Shown: positions 26,101-41,100, counted from the stretch's first letter. The stretch is 64,000 bases of DNA from Blastobasis lacticolella (GCA_905147135.1 LR990045.1:15910173-15974172), one strand, 5' to 3'. Numbers and translations are program-made. Notes: generated from the sequence alone by a model not told the origin.

Positions 26101-29100
26101 GTTTTCCGACGTTTCGGTAGGGTGCAAAGAAAATCACTTATTGCTGATGGATGACACGTCGCGCGTTGATGTCTTTTATATGGCGGTTTTTACTTTGTAG
26201 CGCGTTGATGTCTTTTGTACGGCAGTTTTAATTGTAGCTCATTGATGTCTTTTTTATGGCAGTTTGAACGAACCAAAGTAGTGACGCACGCAGCTATTGA
26301 ATCGTTCAAGGAAGTTCTGGTCAGGTAAATTATGTAGTAGGTAATGCTCAGGGAAAATTATCAGCAAACCTAGTTATTTCTATTGAGTACAGTTATTGAT
26401 TGTAGTTACACATCTGCATTATTTATAGAGCCATGAAGGTAATAACGATTAATGTACTACTGTTCAAAACAAATAATCGATCAATAGTCAATATACCTAC
26501 CTATAGAATATGTGTCTGTGTTTACTGCCAGATGTCTGAGTAAAGACCGCTTTTGTACTGAAAGTTTTACAATCAAAAGTTATACTATACTAGCTCGCGC
26601 GCTGCGACTTCGTTCACTTATTGTCCTCCTATGAACCATTCTATTGAATCAGTCTATCTATTGTTGATAACCGCTTTAAAATCCGTTGCGTAGTTTAAAA
26701 GATCTACACGTACATACAAACATACAAATGGACACACGGCGGGAAGCGACTTTGTATTAAAACAATATTTTGAAATCAATAATAGCACGACGGACTTTGT
26801 CACGCGATATATAAGTTTGCGTCTCGCTTACTCCAATACAAATCGAAAGAGATAGCTACAGGTATGTCGCTCTCTGGCACCATACAGCCTAGCGGTGCTG
26901 AGATACAATACATTAATAGAGTTATTCAGTGGAGAGATGGAAGCAGCGACATGCGTGTGAAAAAAGTGAATGCAGAGATGTCGAGTGAAATTGTGCCGAC
27001 CCCACCTAGATTAGGGCAGTGGAATCATCAAGAATGGAAGTTCAATCACATGAGTTATATGGCGCTCGTCTGATGGGAAGTGATGACCGTTCTCCAGGAC
27101 ATCTGCGGTCTACACGGTGTCCGCTGAAAGAAAATGTTATATCCCCTAGTAGTAACGGTTCTCGTTCAAGGCTACTAATATTAACAAAGCATAATTAACG
27201 GCGTAGACCAGAAAGTTTTTTTTATTCTACGCAGTGACAATCAAGTAGACAGCCTGGTAAATGCATTTAGGTTTAAGGCAACAAAAAAGAATATGCTTGG
27301 ACACAGCAAAAAATGCAGAACCGCAGGTGCGTATTTGTAAGGACTAAGATGGAATGTCTCATGCCTGTAGTTGCGCTTGCTACCTTATCCTTCAAACCGG
27401 AACTGAAAGCATTGTTGCTTGGCGTCAAAAATAGATAAGGCGGTGGTGCTCACGTGGCACGTTACGATGTCACGACGTAGTTTTTTACGATGCTCGTCGT
27501 AGATTCCCACGTCGCGACGTCGCATCGTGAAACGACGCCGCATCGTAGTACGACACGACGTCGTATCGTGTTTATGTGTCCCGGCTCTCACCCAGGCCCA
27601 CCTGATAAAACGGTCAACAGCCTAACTTGTTATGTATCTTCAGCACTGTGATCTCCAACCCAACTGCCAAGCGCAGAGACAATGGCAAGGCCTTCCACTC
27701 CACTATTTAGGAGGCGCAAGGGCCAAGTTGAAAAACCGACTGGAATGCGGTGATGATGACGAGGAAAAACTTCCTTTCCACCTTATTATGTGCGGTGCGG
27801 TGAAGACGAAAATGTTATGACCGGTTATGTGTGGATCGGAGATTGCGTATCAGATAGAAAGTGGAACTTGGATTTTAAATAGTTAGGGATAGCCGGGTCA
27901 TGCATTATGTTATTAGTAATTAGTAAATATTAGTAAGCCGATTCGGTATTGATTGGGGCCTCCTATAAATGGCCCTACGCCTTTATAAAGACCGGCACCG
28001 CATTGGCGACCCTCCTGATGTTGTGTGTCTCCATGTGCTGCGGGGATCATCCACCATCAGGTGACCTGCTAGCTCCTTTGCCTGCATCTTTTTTAAAAAT
28101 GACGTTTGGTATCGCATTTGCTACTCCTGCGCTCCTTAAATTGAGATTTATCTAGCACGTGATAAGCAGTTTGCATTGAAGTCACGTTCGCGTTAATGTG
28201 TTTGCTCGGAAAACAGTACTTTGTAGCTGTTAGTAGGATTTGTTGTTGTAGTTTCGTTGGCTAGGATCAAACGTAAATCTGATCGATGAATGAATGAAAA
28301 TTACTTATTGCTTAAACGCAAATAATATATAGCAAAAACAAAGGAGGAAAAATAAATAAAATCGATTCGTAGCTCATACTACGGTACACACGGTACATAT
28401 AGCCAGTGTACACAGTACGCACAGATGATGTGTGTGATTGATCTGCACAGAAATCTTATTTATTTGTTTGGATTTCTATGTTGACACGTTTGTAGGCATA
28501 ACTGCGTGTGAGCAAATCAATTAGCTGGGCTATGAATGTCAAGTACCTATCTACTTAATGGATTATGCAATAGCACCGAGTTCCAATTATAGAGCGTGAG
28601 AAGCGTCGGTGGCCACTAGGCCATCTAATCACTTGATAAAGGGGGTTACTCGTAAGCGAGAGGTACCGGTTTCGAACCCCACTACCGCCATGTACCAATT
28701 ATTATTTTCTGAGTTATGTGAATACGTAAAACACTAACCGATGCTCATACTGTGAGGAAAAACATCGTAGTGAAACCTACACTACTCATCCTGTAGGTGG
28801 CTCAATGTGTAACCATGATCCAATCTGATCAGGTTCCCATGAAACAAGGTCACGGAGGTCAGATGGCAGTCGCTCCACTTGCATTACCTGATCTTCCAAA
28901 TCCTAGATCATGATCAACTTTTGACATTACCACTAAGATGATTATTGCAGAGTTCCAATTATATACAATCAATACAGTGTTCATTATGCGATTTGTTTCA
29001 AAAAGTGGCTCAAAGGGATGTTTCCCCACTGAGATTTGTGACGAGGGTACGGCGCAGTTTCAGCTGTAAGACAATTGTAGGCTGACAACAAACAATTCAA

Positions 29101-32100
29101 AAAGGATACATACGTACCCACGTCTCCATCTTGTTCTTATTTATTATCATGTTGAGTGTGATGTGGTAAATACAAACTTTTTCTTATAAATTTCTTGGCA
29201 CTCAACCGATTTTTAGAGCCAAGTTCTTAATAGGTAAGTATGATCATTATCTTCATCTTGCGATCAACCCCGGGTTGTGCCAGAAATACGTCTCTAAATA
29301 TAACAAATACTTACATATACCTACAGGCACCTATGTATCTAAAAATAAACAAGAAAATAGAGTGAGTAGGTAGGTACATATTCGAAACAGTTGTGAATGG
29401 AATAACGCATCAATCACACCTTTGGTTTTGTATGAAATTGAGGCATGCGTGAAGTATGCTAACAAGACAACTATGGACAACAATCAACTTGCACTTGTAA
29501 CCACGCAGGTACCTGCTCGTATATATCTCATAGTAAAGGGTACTTACTTACGTTAAGGCCTATACGTTTTAAGACTTTTGTGGTTATTCACTTCACTTTC
29601 ACTACACATATTACCGGGTTTTTTACCACGGTTAGTATTGTTTTTACCTCGATATTTCGACGCAGTTGCATGCGTCATGGTCACGAGTTGACTGGTGCCG
29701 CTGTGGGTCCTATTTTTGAATCACTCGCTTCGATTCGAGCGGTTTTCAATTTTGATTTTTGGCATGAAAATATCTATATTATCATGCATGATGCTGATTT
29801 TCTCTATTTTTGAACCATCCTCATTCGGTATGGTCAATGTAATATTAAAATTTTTTTATTTTAAAGGTAGAAAATCAATATTGAAAACCGTTTGAATCGA
29901 GGCGAGCGACTCACAAATACAGCCCCAGTTAATTAGTTCATATAAATTGCTTTTGTTTGCTTGAAATTAAAAAAAACTGTTTTTTATTTAGCTCTTGGAT
30001 AATGAAATCATGCGAGCGAATATTCGTAGTAGATGCACTAAGACTAATCTTTACCCATATTGTAAGAAGGCAACCGTTCCATTTACAGAAAAAAATCCCG
30101 AACAATAACATCTCTTTACTGCGGCGTTTACTTAATGAGGAAAACAGTAATCGTAAGCGTACAACATTACCCATTGTTCATTATAGCACACCATTTCACA
30201 GCAGGCAGCATAATGGGAACACTACGCCGAAAGGTGGTTTAAGTATCTTCTCATTTTGAACAACAAAAAAGCATCAGTTCTATAGTAACATACCCTCTTA
30301 CTCATCTAAAGCGTATGGAACTTCGCGTCAGCTTAGAATAAGAACATAGCGTAGTTTTTTTTTAGTTATGGAATAAACTTTTTATTACCGATTTAAAATT
30401 TATCCTTCTTTATCCTTCAAGCCGGAAAAGTCTACAACAGTAAAGGTAAAAAACAGTGGCAAAAATTTAGTATAAGGCGATAGTGGTGCCCTCTGAGAGT
30501 TGTGTTTACAGGACCGTAGAGTCCAATCATAATAACAAAAAGTCATTGAATATACAAAAGTTATTCAATAATCCGCATGCCCGACTTTATCACAATGACA
30601 ATTAATTGATACATGCATATCTATTACGGCTTCGAAAGTAAGTAGTTTGGATGACAATAATTGAAAGTCATAATGACTTGTATACCTACGAGTAAATCAC
30701 TCCGTGAATATAATCTGGGGTCTAAACTACCTACTTCTACAGCTTCCACACGTGATGTGCCATAGTCAATTCTCCAAACTTCCATATCCAACAACCTTTC
30801 GAGTACAAAAGAGCAAACTCTTCCAGGGTTCAGTCCCTCATCATCACCGCATTCCAGTCCACTGACTTTGGGGAGGTTATTGCCATAATATCCACGCTTG
30901 GCAGGTGGGTTTGGAGATCGCAGTGTTGTAAATATATAAATATCTCTGCCATTTTTCAGTCTATGGAGACTCTAGATCTTTTGCCTCGAAAACATTAGTC
31001 GCCTTGTACGACACCCACGAGTGTAAGGGGTTGGTGCTAGTCTACTCTGCCGGACACCACACGGCCTTCAGGGTGAATGAAGCCGTGTAATCTTATCATA
31101 CCTTATTTTCGTCCGGCAGTGCCTGATAACGTGCGCGGTGCTGATCCTAGCAGCGGGCGCAGGGCACCCCATCGGCTTCTCGGCCGTGGCGTTGCCGCAG
31201 CTGCGCGTTGAGAACTCCACTATGCGCATCAACAACGAAATGGGCTCCTGGATTGGTGAGTTCAGCTCCTTATCTTACCGGTAAATCCCGCGGCTAGCGG
31301 TAAACCTGCCAGACAAGGTCCGCTCCTCCACTAAAAGTTCAAGATTTTTTTTTACGACATACTATAGGCAATCAGGCAAGCGGGCCACCTGATGGGAAGT
31401 AGTCACCACTGCCTATAGACATTAGCAACACCAAGAGTATCGCCAATGCGTTGCCCACCTCTATAACACGTTGCTCTGGCAGCAAAAAGGCAAAAGCCAC
31501 TCTACTGCCAAAGCCACGGTTTCCCAAATCCCCACCCCATGGAGCACTGGAAACCTTACTCACCGGCAGAAACACAATACTATTTAAAAGAGTATTATTA
31601 AGCTGCGATATTCTGTAAGGTGGAGGTACTTCCCCAGTCGGGCGGCTCCAATTCGAACGAGATACCCCGCTATGCCCTACCTCTCTTAAAAGTGCTCATA
31701 TAAGCCGTAAGTTACGTAATTGATGTAAGCAAGCGATTTTTAGGGTTCCGTAGGAAACCAAGGAACCATAATAGTTTCTCCATTAACGTCTGTCCGTCCA
31801 CGGCTTATCTCAAAAACTAGTACTAGAAAGCTAAATTTTTGTACGGTTATACATATCATCACGCCAACAAAGTTGTATAATTAAATATTTTAAAAGTAGA
31901 TACGCTTATTTACACGTAAAGCGGAAAATGTGACTATTTTTCGCGCATTGTGCTTTGTGTGGGGCGTCGTTGAAAGGTCTTTTGAAATAATTTTGGGTAT
32001 CTAAAGAAAGATTTTTGATTAAGTTTTCCGTTTTCGATATATTTATACGATACGTGAAAAGTATTCAACATAGTAGAATATGTAATTAAGTTAAAATAAA

Positions 32101-35100
32101 AATTATCACAGCCTAGTGGATTCTTCAAATTAACGAGTACCTAATAGTCGAACAACTTATGAAATGCAAGCAAACATGAAATGAAAGCCATCCATATTAT
32201 GAAAGGCAACTACGGAACCCTACACTGCACATGGCACTACACGTCTTGGCCGGATTTTTATCGATTAGCCCGCAGGTTTTCTCTGAAGAGTAGAGTTCTT
32301 CAAGAAAGGTGTGAAACGGTTTTTACGGGGTCGGCAACGCGTGGGTGCTGCCCCTGGTATTGCAAACGTCCATAGGCTGCGGTGACTGCGTACCATCAGG
32401 CGGGCCGTAAACTTGTTTACCACCTTAGTGGTATAAAAAAACTTGTTTCAACATACAGAATAAAATAACGTATCAGAAGGAATCCTCTCAGTAAAATATT
32501 TTGACTCTTTTATGAATAGCGGAATGTGTACGATGTGTTACGCAAATTGTTATTTGTGAAGCAATTTTGCGGGCATTTTGCCGAGTGTCCGTGGCCTATA
32601 CGCTCGGGTCATATCGGGCAAGTGATGGAACGACCTCAACCGCGTGGTCAACCGATTAATTCTGTCAACGCGTAAAATCCGGATTCTGGGTAGATAGCAG
32701 TGAGAGTATAATAGCTGATATTATTGCCAGGTCAGTAGGTATTACCTATAGATACCTGTATTATTGGAAGCACTATAGAGCCAAATAAAGCAAACCAAAT
32801 TAAATTAACTAAACTATTTATGTCCGCGTAACGTGCAAGTGGTATCCTGAAAAGTAGGTACTTGCGCCTCAGCCTTAACTTCATAATCTAAGAAATACAT
32901 ATCAATAATACCTTTAATACCATGGTTTTCAATGTTGATTTTCGGCATGAAAAATACCTTTTAATGACGAAATCTAAATTCAAAACCATTCAAGTCGAGG
33001 CGGGCGGTTAAAAAATAGAGCCTGATAAATTATAGGTACGTAAATGTGTTTGATTCCCTTGGCAATGGCCTAACTGAACATTGACGAAGTTAAATACCGA
33101 TAAGACGATGTCGATTAAAAAATCAATCAATATAAACACAGTACCTATCTAGGGGGTACCTAGATAAGATTGGTTAGTGGATACCGCGAAAAACTACAAG
33201 TGTTGCATGAAAAACAAGGAGTATAACTAAGTATGATGTACTGCACTGTCACAGCATCATGTATATCTAGGTATAGTGAAAATTATAATTTTAAAAAGAA
33301 GTATTTGGTTTTTGAGTTTAGGGTTATAAACAAACTGAAAAACTAATAAATATATCTTGTAAATTATAGATATGAAGTGCTTATAGAAGACTATTATAAA
33401 ACTGTAAAGAAGCCGTGTCTGTATAATAAAGATGAGAGACGTAAACAAGCCCAAGAAAGTTAAATTTTTTTCGGTCTCTTTGTCAAATCACGCAAAAACC
33501 ACTGAACGGGTTTTTATGTGGTTTTCGCAGTTTGCTAGCTTGGGGTCCAACTTAAAATGAAGGCCATGTTTTGCTAATTGGGGTGGGGGACCAGAGATAT
33601 AGCTTGACCTCCCGGTAGTTCCTAGGTACCAGTATTCTAACAATTTATCAGTTTGCGGTCAAGCGGGCAAAAGCTAAACTGTCATAAAAACTATTTCCAC
33701 GCGGACGAAGTCGCGGGCAAAAGTTAGATTCATAAAATAAACAAGTAACTTACATACTTAGAAATGTAGAGTTGCATCTACATTAGATAGGTACATTTTA
33801 CTTTTCATATAGGTATTCTACGTTACACTTTCTGGAGCCTTTAAAAACAGTAGTACAATACTAATTTTGGCCAGCGCTGACGAAACACGTTCGCGAACTC
33901 CCCAACAAACGAAATGAAAATGGTGCGGTGGATGTGCGGAGTTACGCGCGTAACGAGTACATCCGTGGCAGCCTAGGCGTGAGGGATATTGCAGATAACA
34001 TCGAGGAGGCTTGTCTGCGCTGGTTTGGTCACGTGTTGCGTAAGCCTTAGGGATATGTAGGAAATAGGTGCCGAAGACGTAGTAGGAAAGTGGACCCTGA
34101 CAGAGATCGGGATAAGCGCTAGGACGACGACAAGTAGTACAATATTAATTTTGATTTCTCATGACATAAACCCAGCCGATTGTAGTTCTGAAGAGGAATG
34201 AATGTAGCACTTCTCTTGAGAGATGTGCTAGCTTCTGTATTCTATCCGAACAACAATCACCAACATTCTTCGTAGACGGCTAATGTAGAATAGACAGTTT
34301 TGACATGAAATGAAAATGCTGCTGTGAATGTGTGGCCTAACACGACTCTACCGAGTACGTAACGAGTACATCCGTGGCAAGCTTAGCATGAGAGATACTG
34401 CGAACAAAATTTGACATCGCCGAGTCGGATGCGAGAGACTTGGCTAACGACGGGAGGATGCAGACCGGGCGAAGTGGAGGAAGAAAAGTTGGAAAGCGGA
34501 CCCTGGCATAAGCCGAAATAGACGACGATAATAATGATAATGATAAAGTTATAGTTTATTTTAACTAAAGAATTCACAATATTCGCAGATATTCGATGTA
34601 ATTCAGCCATTTATTTGATCTACTACACTGCAGGTGTGACATCATCATCGTACTAACTAGAACCTGTCTCGTGCAGGTTTGCCTAGACTGCCCTAGACCA
34701 AAACTTCCGCTTCCTACTTACAACAACATTAAGGCGATAATGCTAAACTACTGTCTCACCCATAGCATTTGATGCGATGATGATGTTGATCATAAAAAGT
34801 CACAATGTCAAGTACTAACATCGTCATTTCAACATTCTCGAAACACAGTAAAGTGAGATGCGGGATCCGTAAACAAAGTGTCGAGTTAATAATGAATGAT
34901 GATGGCCTGATGACGCGCCATTTGCTGCCCGGGTATTAGCGGTATGAACGTCTAACGAATGTTGTTCAGGAAATAAAGCCACCGCGTGCCGGCTACTGAC
35001 TGCGGATCATGTTCAATTAAATCGGTTCAAGGAACATAATGTTTCAATGCAATGAGCCTTATGAGCATTTGTCATGCTTCCTTAGGTTTGTAGTGTACGT

Positions 35101-38100
35101 AATGGAACCTACTGTGTTTAGATTTTTGTTCACGGATTAAAATGAGAAAAACGATAGCAGTCGCAGCGATGAAATGAATAGTATCTTAGTAATATAAATT
35201 ACGCAAAAACATAGACAGCATCTTGGTAATTAAAAATGAACAAGGTACAGAAGGTGTATTTATTTATTTAATAGTTTATTGCACACAAAAATGGTAACAA
35301 AGATATGGCAAATATATACATGACACAAAAGGCACTACTTATTTCTAAAAAGAAATTTCTATATTCTAAATTTTCGAATTTCTGTATTTAATGTAGATAG
35401 CTATACATTTGCCATTGACTGAGCGGCTTAACTATAATCAATAATAATATGTCATCAAGCAAGGTACAGCACCCAAACGCTTGATATTCAACCTTATATC
35501 CTACTAAATTATAAATTCGAAGAAAAACAATGGATAAACGGATTTGCATGAAATTTTGTAGGTAGCTAGATTAGGATCTGGACTATAACGTGTAGCCACC
35601 TTAATAACAATTCGCACCCCGTGACATTATTTTTATTTTTTTATTTGATTGATCTGTTGCATTGCATGTTCATGGGTAAATAGGTACCCCAAGGAGAGAC
35701 ATAATTCCGCTTTTAAGTATGTTGCAGGCGAGAGCTCAAATAATAACAAAAACTAGGGTCCATTATCAGACTAATGATCTACCGGCTCAAGTGTGCACAG
35801 TAAACAAGAAAATGATACTAAATAAACTAGTGGGCTATCGATCACGTTGGCGTATTAAGTTCAATCGTTTCTTCGTCACAATGCGGCGTAGGCTAGGGTC
35901 GATGAGGTGGTGTCTTATGTCGCAGCCGGATGGTTAAATTAGCCGGTTAACTAAACGGCTAGCTTTTTGAGCAATTATTTAGTTGAAAATTTGCCAGTTT
36001 TATAAGATTTTAAAGTGATGTTGAAAAAACGATATTGCCTCGAGTTTACGCAGCTCATCCACACATTGTTCCAATGCTAACCTACCCACAATAACTTCAA
36101 AGTATAATAATAGTTTGCATTAGGTTTCTATTCGGTTAGTTTAGGTTAACATTATGACAATGAATGGAAGAGCTCCGTAAACTCGAGGCAATATCGTTCA
36201 TTTGACTTTATTTTCAAAGTTCATGAATTTGGCCAATTTTCAATTAAAGAACTGCCTAAATAGCTAGCCGTTTGATTAACCGGCTAATTTAACCATTTGG
36301 CTGCGACATCTATTCCACTTCATGGATTTGATCTCTGCTAACGTTGATGTTGACACCGCATGATTACCGCATGACACAGTCCTGTCTGTTCCTCGTCTGC
36401 CACAAGGTTTGACGTACGTACCCTTATCTATTGGGCGGGCCCGGTGATGGCGTTTACCAGTCTTAGCAATTAGATACATTGAAAAGCTGCTAATCAAGTT
36501 GCACGCTCATTTTAGACTTGTTTAGGTAGGTACTCATTTTGTGCTTACATACCTGATTTGTATGGAAAGCACGCGCGTGTTCCTAAACTTGAAGAGTTGG
36601 AACGGCAAATCGCATTTTCCTGTAGTCATACTAGTTTATCGTAACGTTCTCAGTCCTCATACAGTATCGATCGAATCGACCCGTTACAGTTAATGTCCTA
36701 AATGATTCATCATGTTGGTATGCCACGCAGGAGGTCCCGGGTACGACTTCTAGTCGGGCAGAAATTGAATGATGAATTTCATTTCTTTAACAAGTCTGGG
36801 TGTTCTATGAATTTGTATAATAGGTGTATTTAAAGTATTCGTACTGTACTGTTCTAAGAACAGTATGGCGGTGTATGAATTTGTGCACATTTATTAATTG
36901 TTACGATTTAGTGTCTATCTACCAAGAATTTCGTATTGTATTGTATTGTATTATTTATTTAATCCGTTGTCCGCAGCGAGCATCCACTCTGCCGCGACGC
37001 CGCTCGGCTCCATGATGTCCGGGCCGGTGATGGAGGCGATCGGCCGCCGGCGCACGCTGCAGGCCTCCACGCTGCCGTTGGTGGTGGGCTGGGTGCTCAT
37101 CGGCTCGGCTGTGCACCACGCGCTGATACTCCTCGGCAGGGTGGTCTGCGGATTCGCTGTCGGGATTATGGCCGCGCCCTCACAGGTAGCTATCGTATAC
37201 CGTATTCCATTTCGTCTCATTTCGTAGCTGAAATTCTTAGCTAACTGCGTAATGGGGATACAACACATGGAAATACATTTCACACAACGCTTCCACTGTC
37301 ACTAGCACATGATGATCTGACTCTAGGTTTATGGTGCCCTGCCTCCTCTCTACTGACTTAATGTTCGCCAGCTCCACTTCCACCCCTGCCATAGGTTGTG
37401 AAATCTCAGAATGCCTCAGGTCAGCCTCACCCTCGGGGTTTTTTCGAACCACAGGCTTTCTATAGACAGAGGATTTCTATCACCCTCTACCCTGCCGTTT
37501 CCGTCGCCATGACTAGCTAGGTGGCCGGCATTTGAGGGCCATTTTAAGCTCGTCTGTCTGACTGACGCACCCTCTACTCTAATGACATATGTGCTCGAGA
37601 CTAGACTCATGCACTCAGAGTAAATAATATACGTCGAGTTTCTACCGTAGCTAGTAAGAAAGGCGTTCTATCTTTGGAAGTGTAATGAATTACATACTAT
37701 TACAGCTCGTACCCTCCCCTTTCGTGGGAGAGGCCCTAAGTCCTGCAGCGGACTGTTATGGGCTGTGACGATGATGACAGCTCGTAAAATAAATTCAGTT
37801 TCGGTTTTTAGCTTACAGATTGAAAAAAGTTTAAGACATAGGAGAAGGCATACAAATATGCAGAAGCAACATTACAAACTAAACGTAGATTTACATAGTA
37901 GATTACTCTATTCTGTGAGTAGGTTATACAATCACTTTGTTTTTGTACTCACGTGTGGCCATGAACCGCTTCAATAATGACTACTAAGACGGCCATGCGC
38001 TACGTACGAACAATTAGTGTAAAAGGCTTCACAGGCGCTCTACGAGAATGTGTCATTTTTCTTTAATCCAATGAGTAGCCTTCTGTTTATTCGGCTGTAC

Positions 38101-41100
38101 TACATACATAGGTACAGATTAGGCCTACCTAGTAATTAAGTACGGGTACATTATGAAGTAGATAAAATTTAATTTGTATAAAAGTTTAACTCTACGGAAG
38201 AGGTACCGCCCGTTGTGGACTCGGTAGTAACGTCTAAACGCATGATAATTACTGATTACTTGTGTCCACATTATTGTCACAGTGAATCATTTACCCTGTC
38301 TAAATATTCATAAGTTAACTTGGTGCTTTGTATAGACGTTGTTTGTCTAAGGGCCTAGTTTTCAATCCTCAGATAAAACATATCAGTCTGATAAGTTATT
38401 GTGCGACTAAAACAAAATTGTGTCATTACTTCATAATTGCAAAGGATTATAGTTTGTTTTAATTTGGCAGTGTATTACTTTATCGGGCAGATAAACTAAA
38501 TCTGAGCATTGAAAAATCGGCCCTAAAGTAAAGTAAATAAATACCACGTGCCTGCCTGTAAAAGAGTACTTATATGTACCATTGTATAAATAGTAACTAA
38601 TGTCTACAATAGGTACGAATTATTCTTATGGACATAGAGACTAGTCATCTTCAGAAACAATTGTTGTTTGTCTGAATAGTTTGTCAACCTCTCGTACGTA
38701 GAAAGGTCAGTCTACGTACGTCATTAAAACTATCTTCAAATCAATATCTTAATAATTGGGGATTTTGGGGTAAAAAGTGTAGTTCGGCGTGTCTCACTAA
38801 ACGGCGCTGCTTAGACAGGATTTGAATTTGATAACCGAATTTACTCGGAAATATGTCTTGTGAAAAGATATTAGTTCAATAACATTTCTGTGAAGAAAGT
38901 GCAAAATGACAACATTTTTATACGTTTAACGTGTCTAATTACGCCAACGCCTATTACAATTATTTGAATTTTTTTTTTATCGGCTCTCGATATACCCCCA
39001 TTGCCCTCTGGCCATGTGGTCCCACTGCTTGCTTTCGGATTAGCAAGCGTGTATTACTTGACGTCTGTCTTTAGGTGTTTATTATGTAGGTTATTAAAAG
39101 TTACTTATTTTATACATGATACCCTTCCATTTTTCCCCTAAGCTTAAAGAAATACTAACCACATTATTCTTAATCACAAAACAAACTTACACGGGTACCT
39201 AATCTGAATTTCGGTTAAACCGATAACAAAGTAAGTAAACATACACACTTCGCTCGTGAATCTAACAATGACAGTGCAGATTTAAAAAGATAAGAGTTGA
39301 ATGCATAGGAATTTAACTACCGGGCTATCAAAAGATATTGAGTAGCGTCAACCGTAAATCCGGTTTCGATCAATGTGAATTGAATACCTAATTGGTTTCG
39401 TATGTAGGTATACTCGTATATGAAGCGAAAACAAATAATCAATATAGATCTAAAAGGTAATATCGTACATATACCTAGTCTTATGATATACCTTGTCTTA
39501 ATGCTCTCGATAGACTCCATCTACCTGCCCTGGCTAGCTTCCCCCTGTGGAAGGCAGGCGTAGTTGTTTATAACTTTCGGTATAAATCACATCGACTTTA
39601 CATATATACATATTTTTTAAACATGGATGTCTTTGGTGTTCTTTTAACCCAGCATTTTAAGGTTTTAAATAAAAAAATTCTTCACAACCCCTGAATTTTT
39701 TTAAGTAGGTATATTTGTTCTGGTGTAGTATTGAGTCAATCTAAAATTCCCTATCTCTCCCCGCGTCCGTCCTGAGATAGGTACCGGTATACAGGACGTA
39801 GAATGGATAATATCACGACCACTAACATCTGGTTTTTATGTATTTTTAGATTTTTGTGATCTAAGATTTTTAAAGTTGATAGCTAGCCCACCGCCACTTC
39901 GTTCGCTTATTATCCGACCCTATAAACTTCCTCATGAACCACTATGTCTATTGGTGGAAACAGCATGAAAATCCGTTCAGGTTTTTAAGATTATCGCGAA
40001 CAGTGAGACAGACAGACAGACGCGGCGTGGCATTTTTGTAGTGATGATTTAAAAAATCGACCACCTCCGTAAAACACTTTATAACAACGCCAATTTATTT
40101 TTTCTGGAAACAACACCACCTCTAAAAGAGCCGTTCCATTGCAGGTGTACCTCGGCGAGATATCGGAGCCGCGGCTGCGAGGGCTGCTCATCGGCACCCC
40201 CTTCGTGGCGTATTCACTCGGCGTGCTGTACGTCTACGCGCTCGGCGGCTCACTGCCTTGGAGATCGGTCGCGTACCTTAGCATAGTACTCCCGGTGTTG
40301 GCTTTCACGGCGCTCTGCTTTGCGCCAGAGAGCCCCACCTGGCTGGCGAGGAGGGGACGCTTCCATGAAGCCATGGCTGCTATGTCCAGACTCAGAGGCG
40401 ACCCGGATACCGTAAGTTTTCGGCATTTATTCAAGTTGATCGCACACCGTGTATGTTCGATTTTTATTGACGTCATAGATACGAGTGTAGGTTTAGCAGA
40501 GCTGTAACTACATCCAAAGTTCAATGTACAAGTTTATCGTAAAAAAATATGGACTTTGGACACTAAAATCGGTTCGGATCAGACCGACAAAAAGTCAAAC
40601 GTGGGCGATAAGCTTTAGCAGCTCAATGCGTTACCTACTGGTCAATAAAATAAACAATACCTACTCAATTAGTTCAATTATCATTTCAGGTTTGTTAGCT
40701 TAATTATACGACGGTGTCTGTGTTCCAAAGTTCAATAAGGATCTAATTATTATACATACATTCTCAAATGACTGGACAAGCTTTTGCCTACGTTATATTT
40801 TAACTGGATACCATCTACGATCAGTCACGAATATATGTGTACTTATCAACACAAATCAAACGAGCCCATACTCGATGGGTTTATCATGCGTAGGCCACAT
40901 TCCGTCATCATTATCAGACCTTGAATATCACCTAGGGTTACCTATCTATAATAGTACCTACTCATCAAGACTAAAGAGCCCAAACAGGGTTATCTTGTTG
41001 CGTTTATCAGTCCCTAAATGACATCCTTTTAACTCCATCAACAGTCCAGCTCCATGGTACGATATTAACACATTATCACCCAAGTTACATAGGTAGGTAT

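Noticed and set aside
28381..28440. Tandem GTACACA-type repeat
   Set aside because: Irregular spacing and only short words; not distinguishable from chance.
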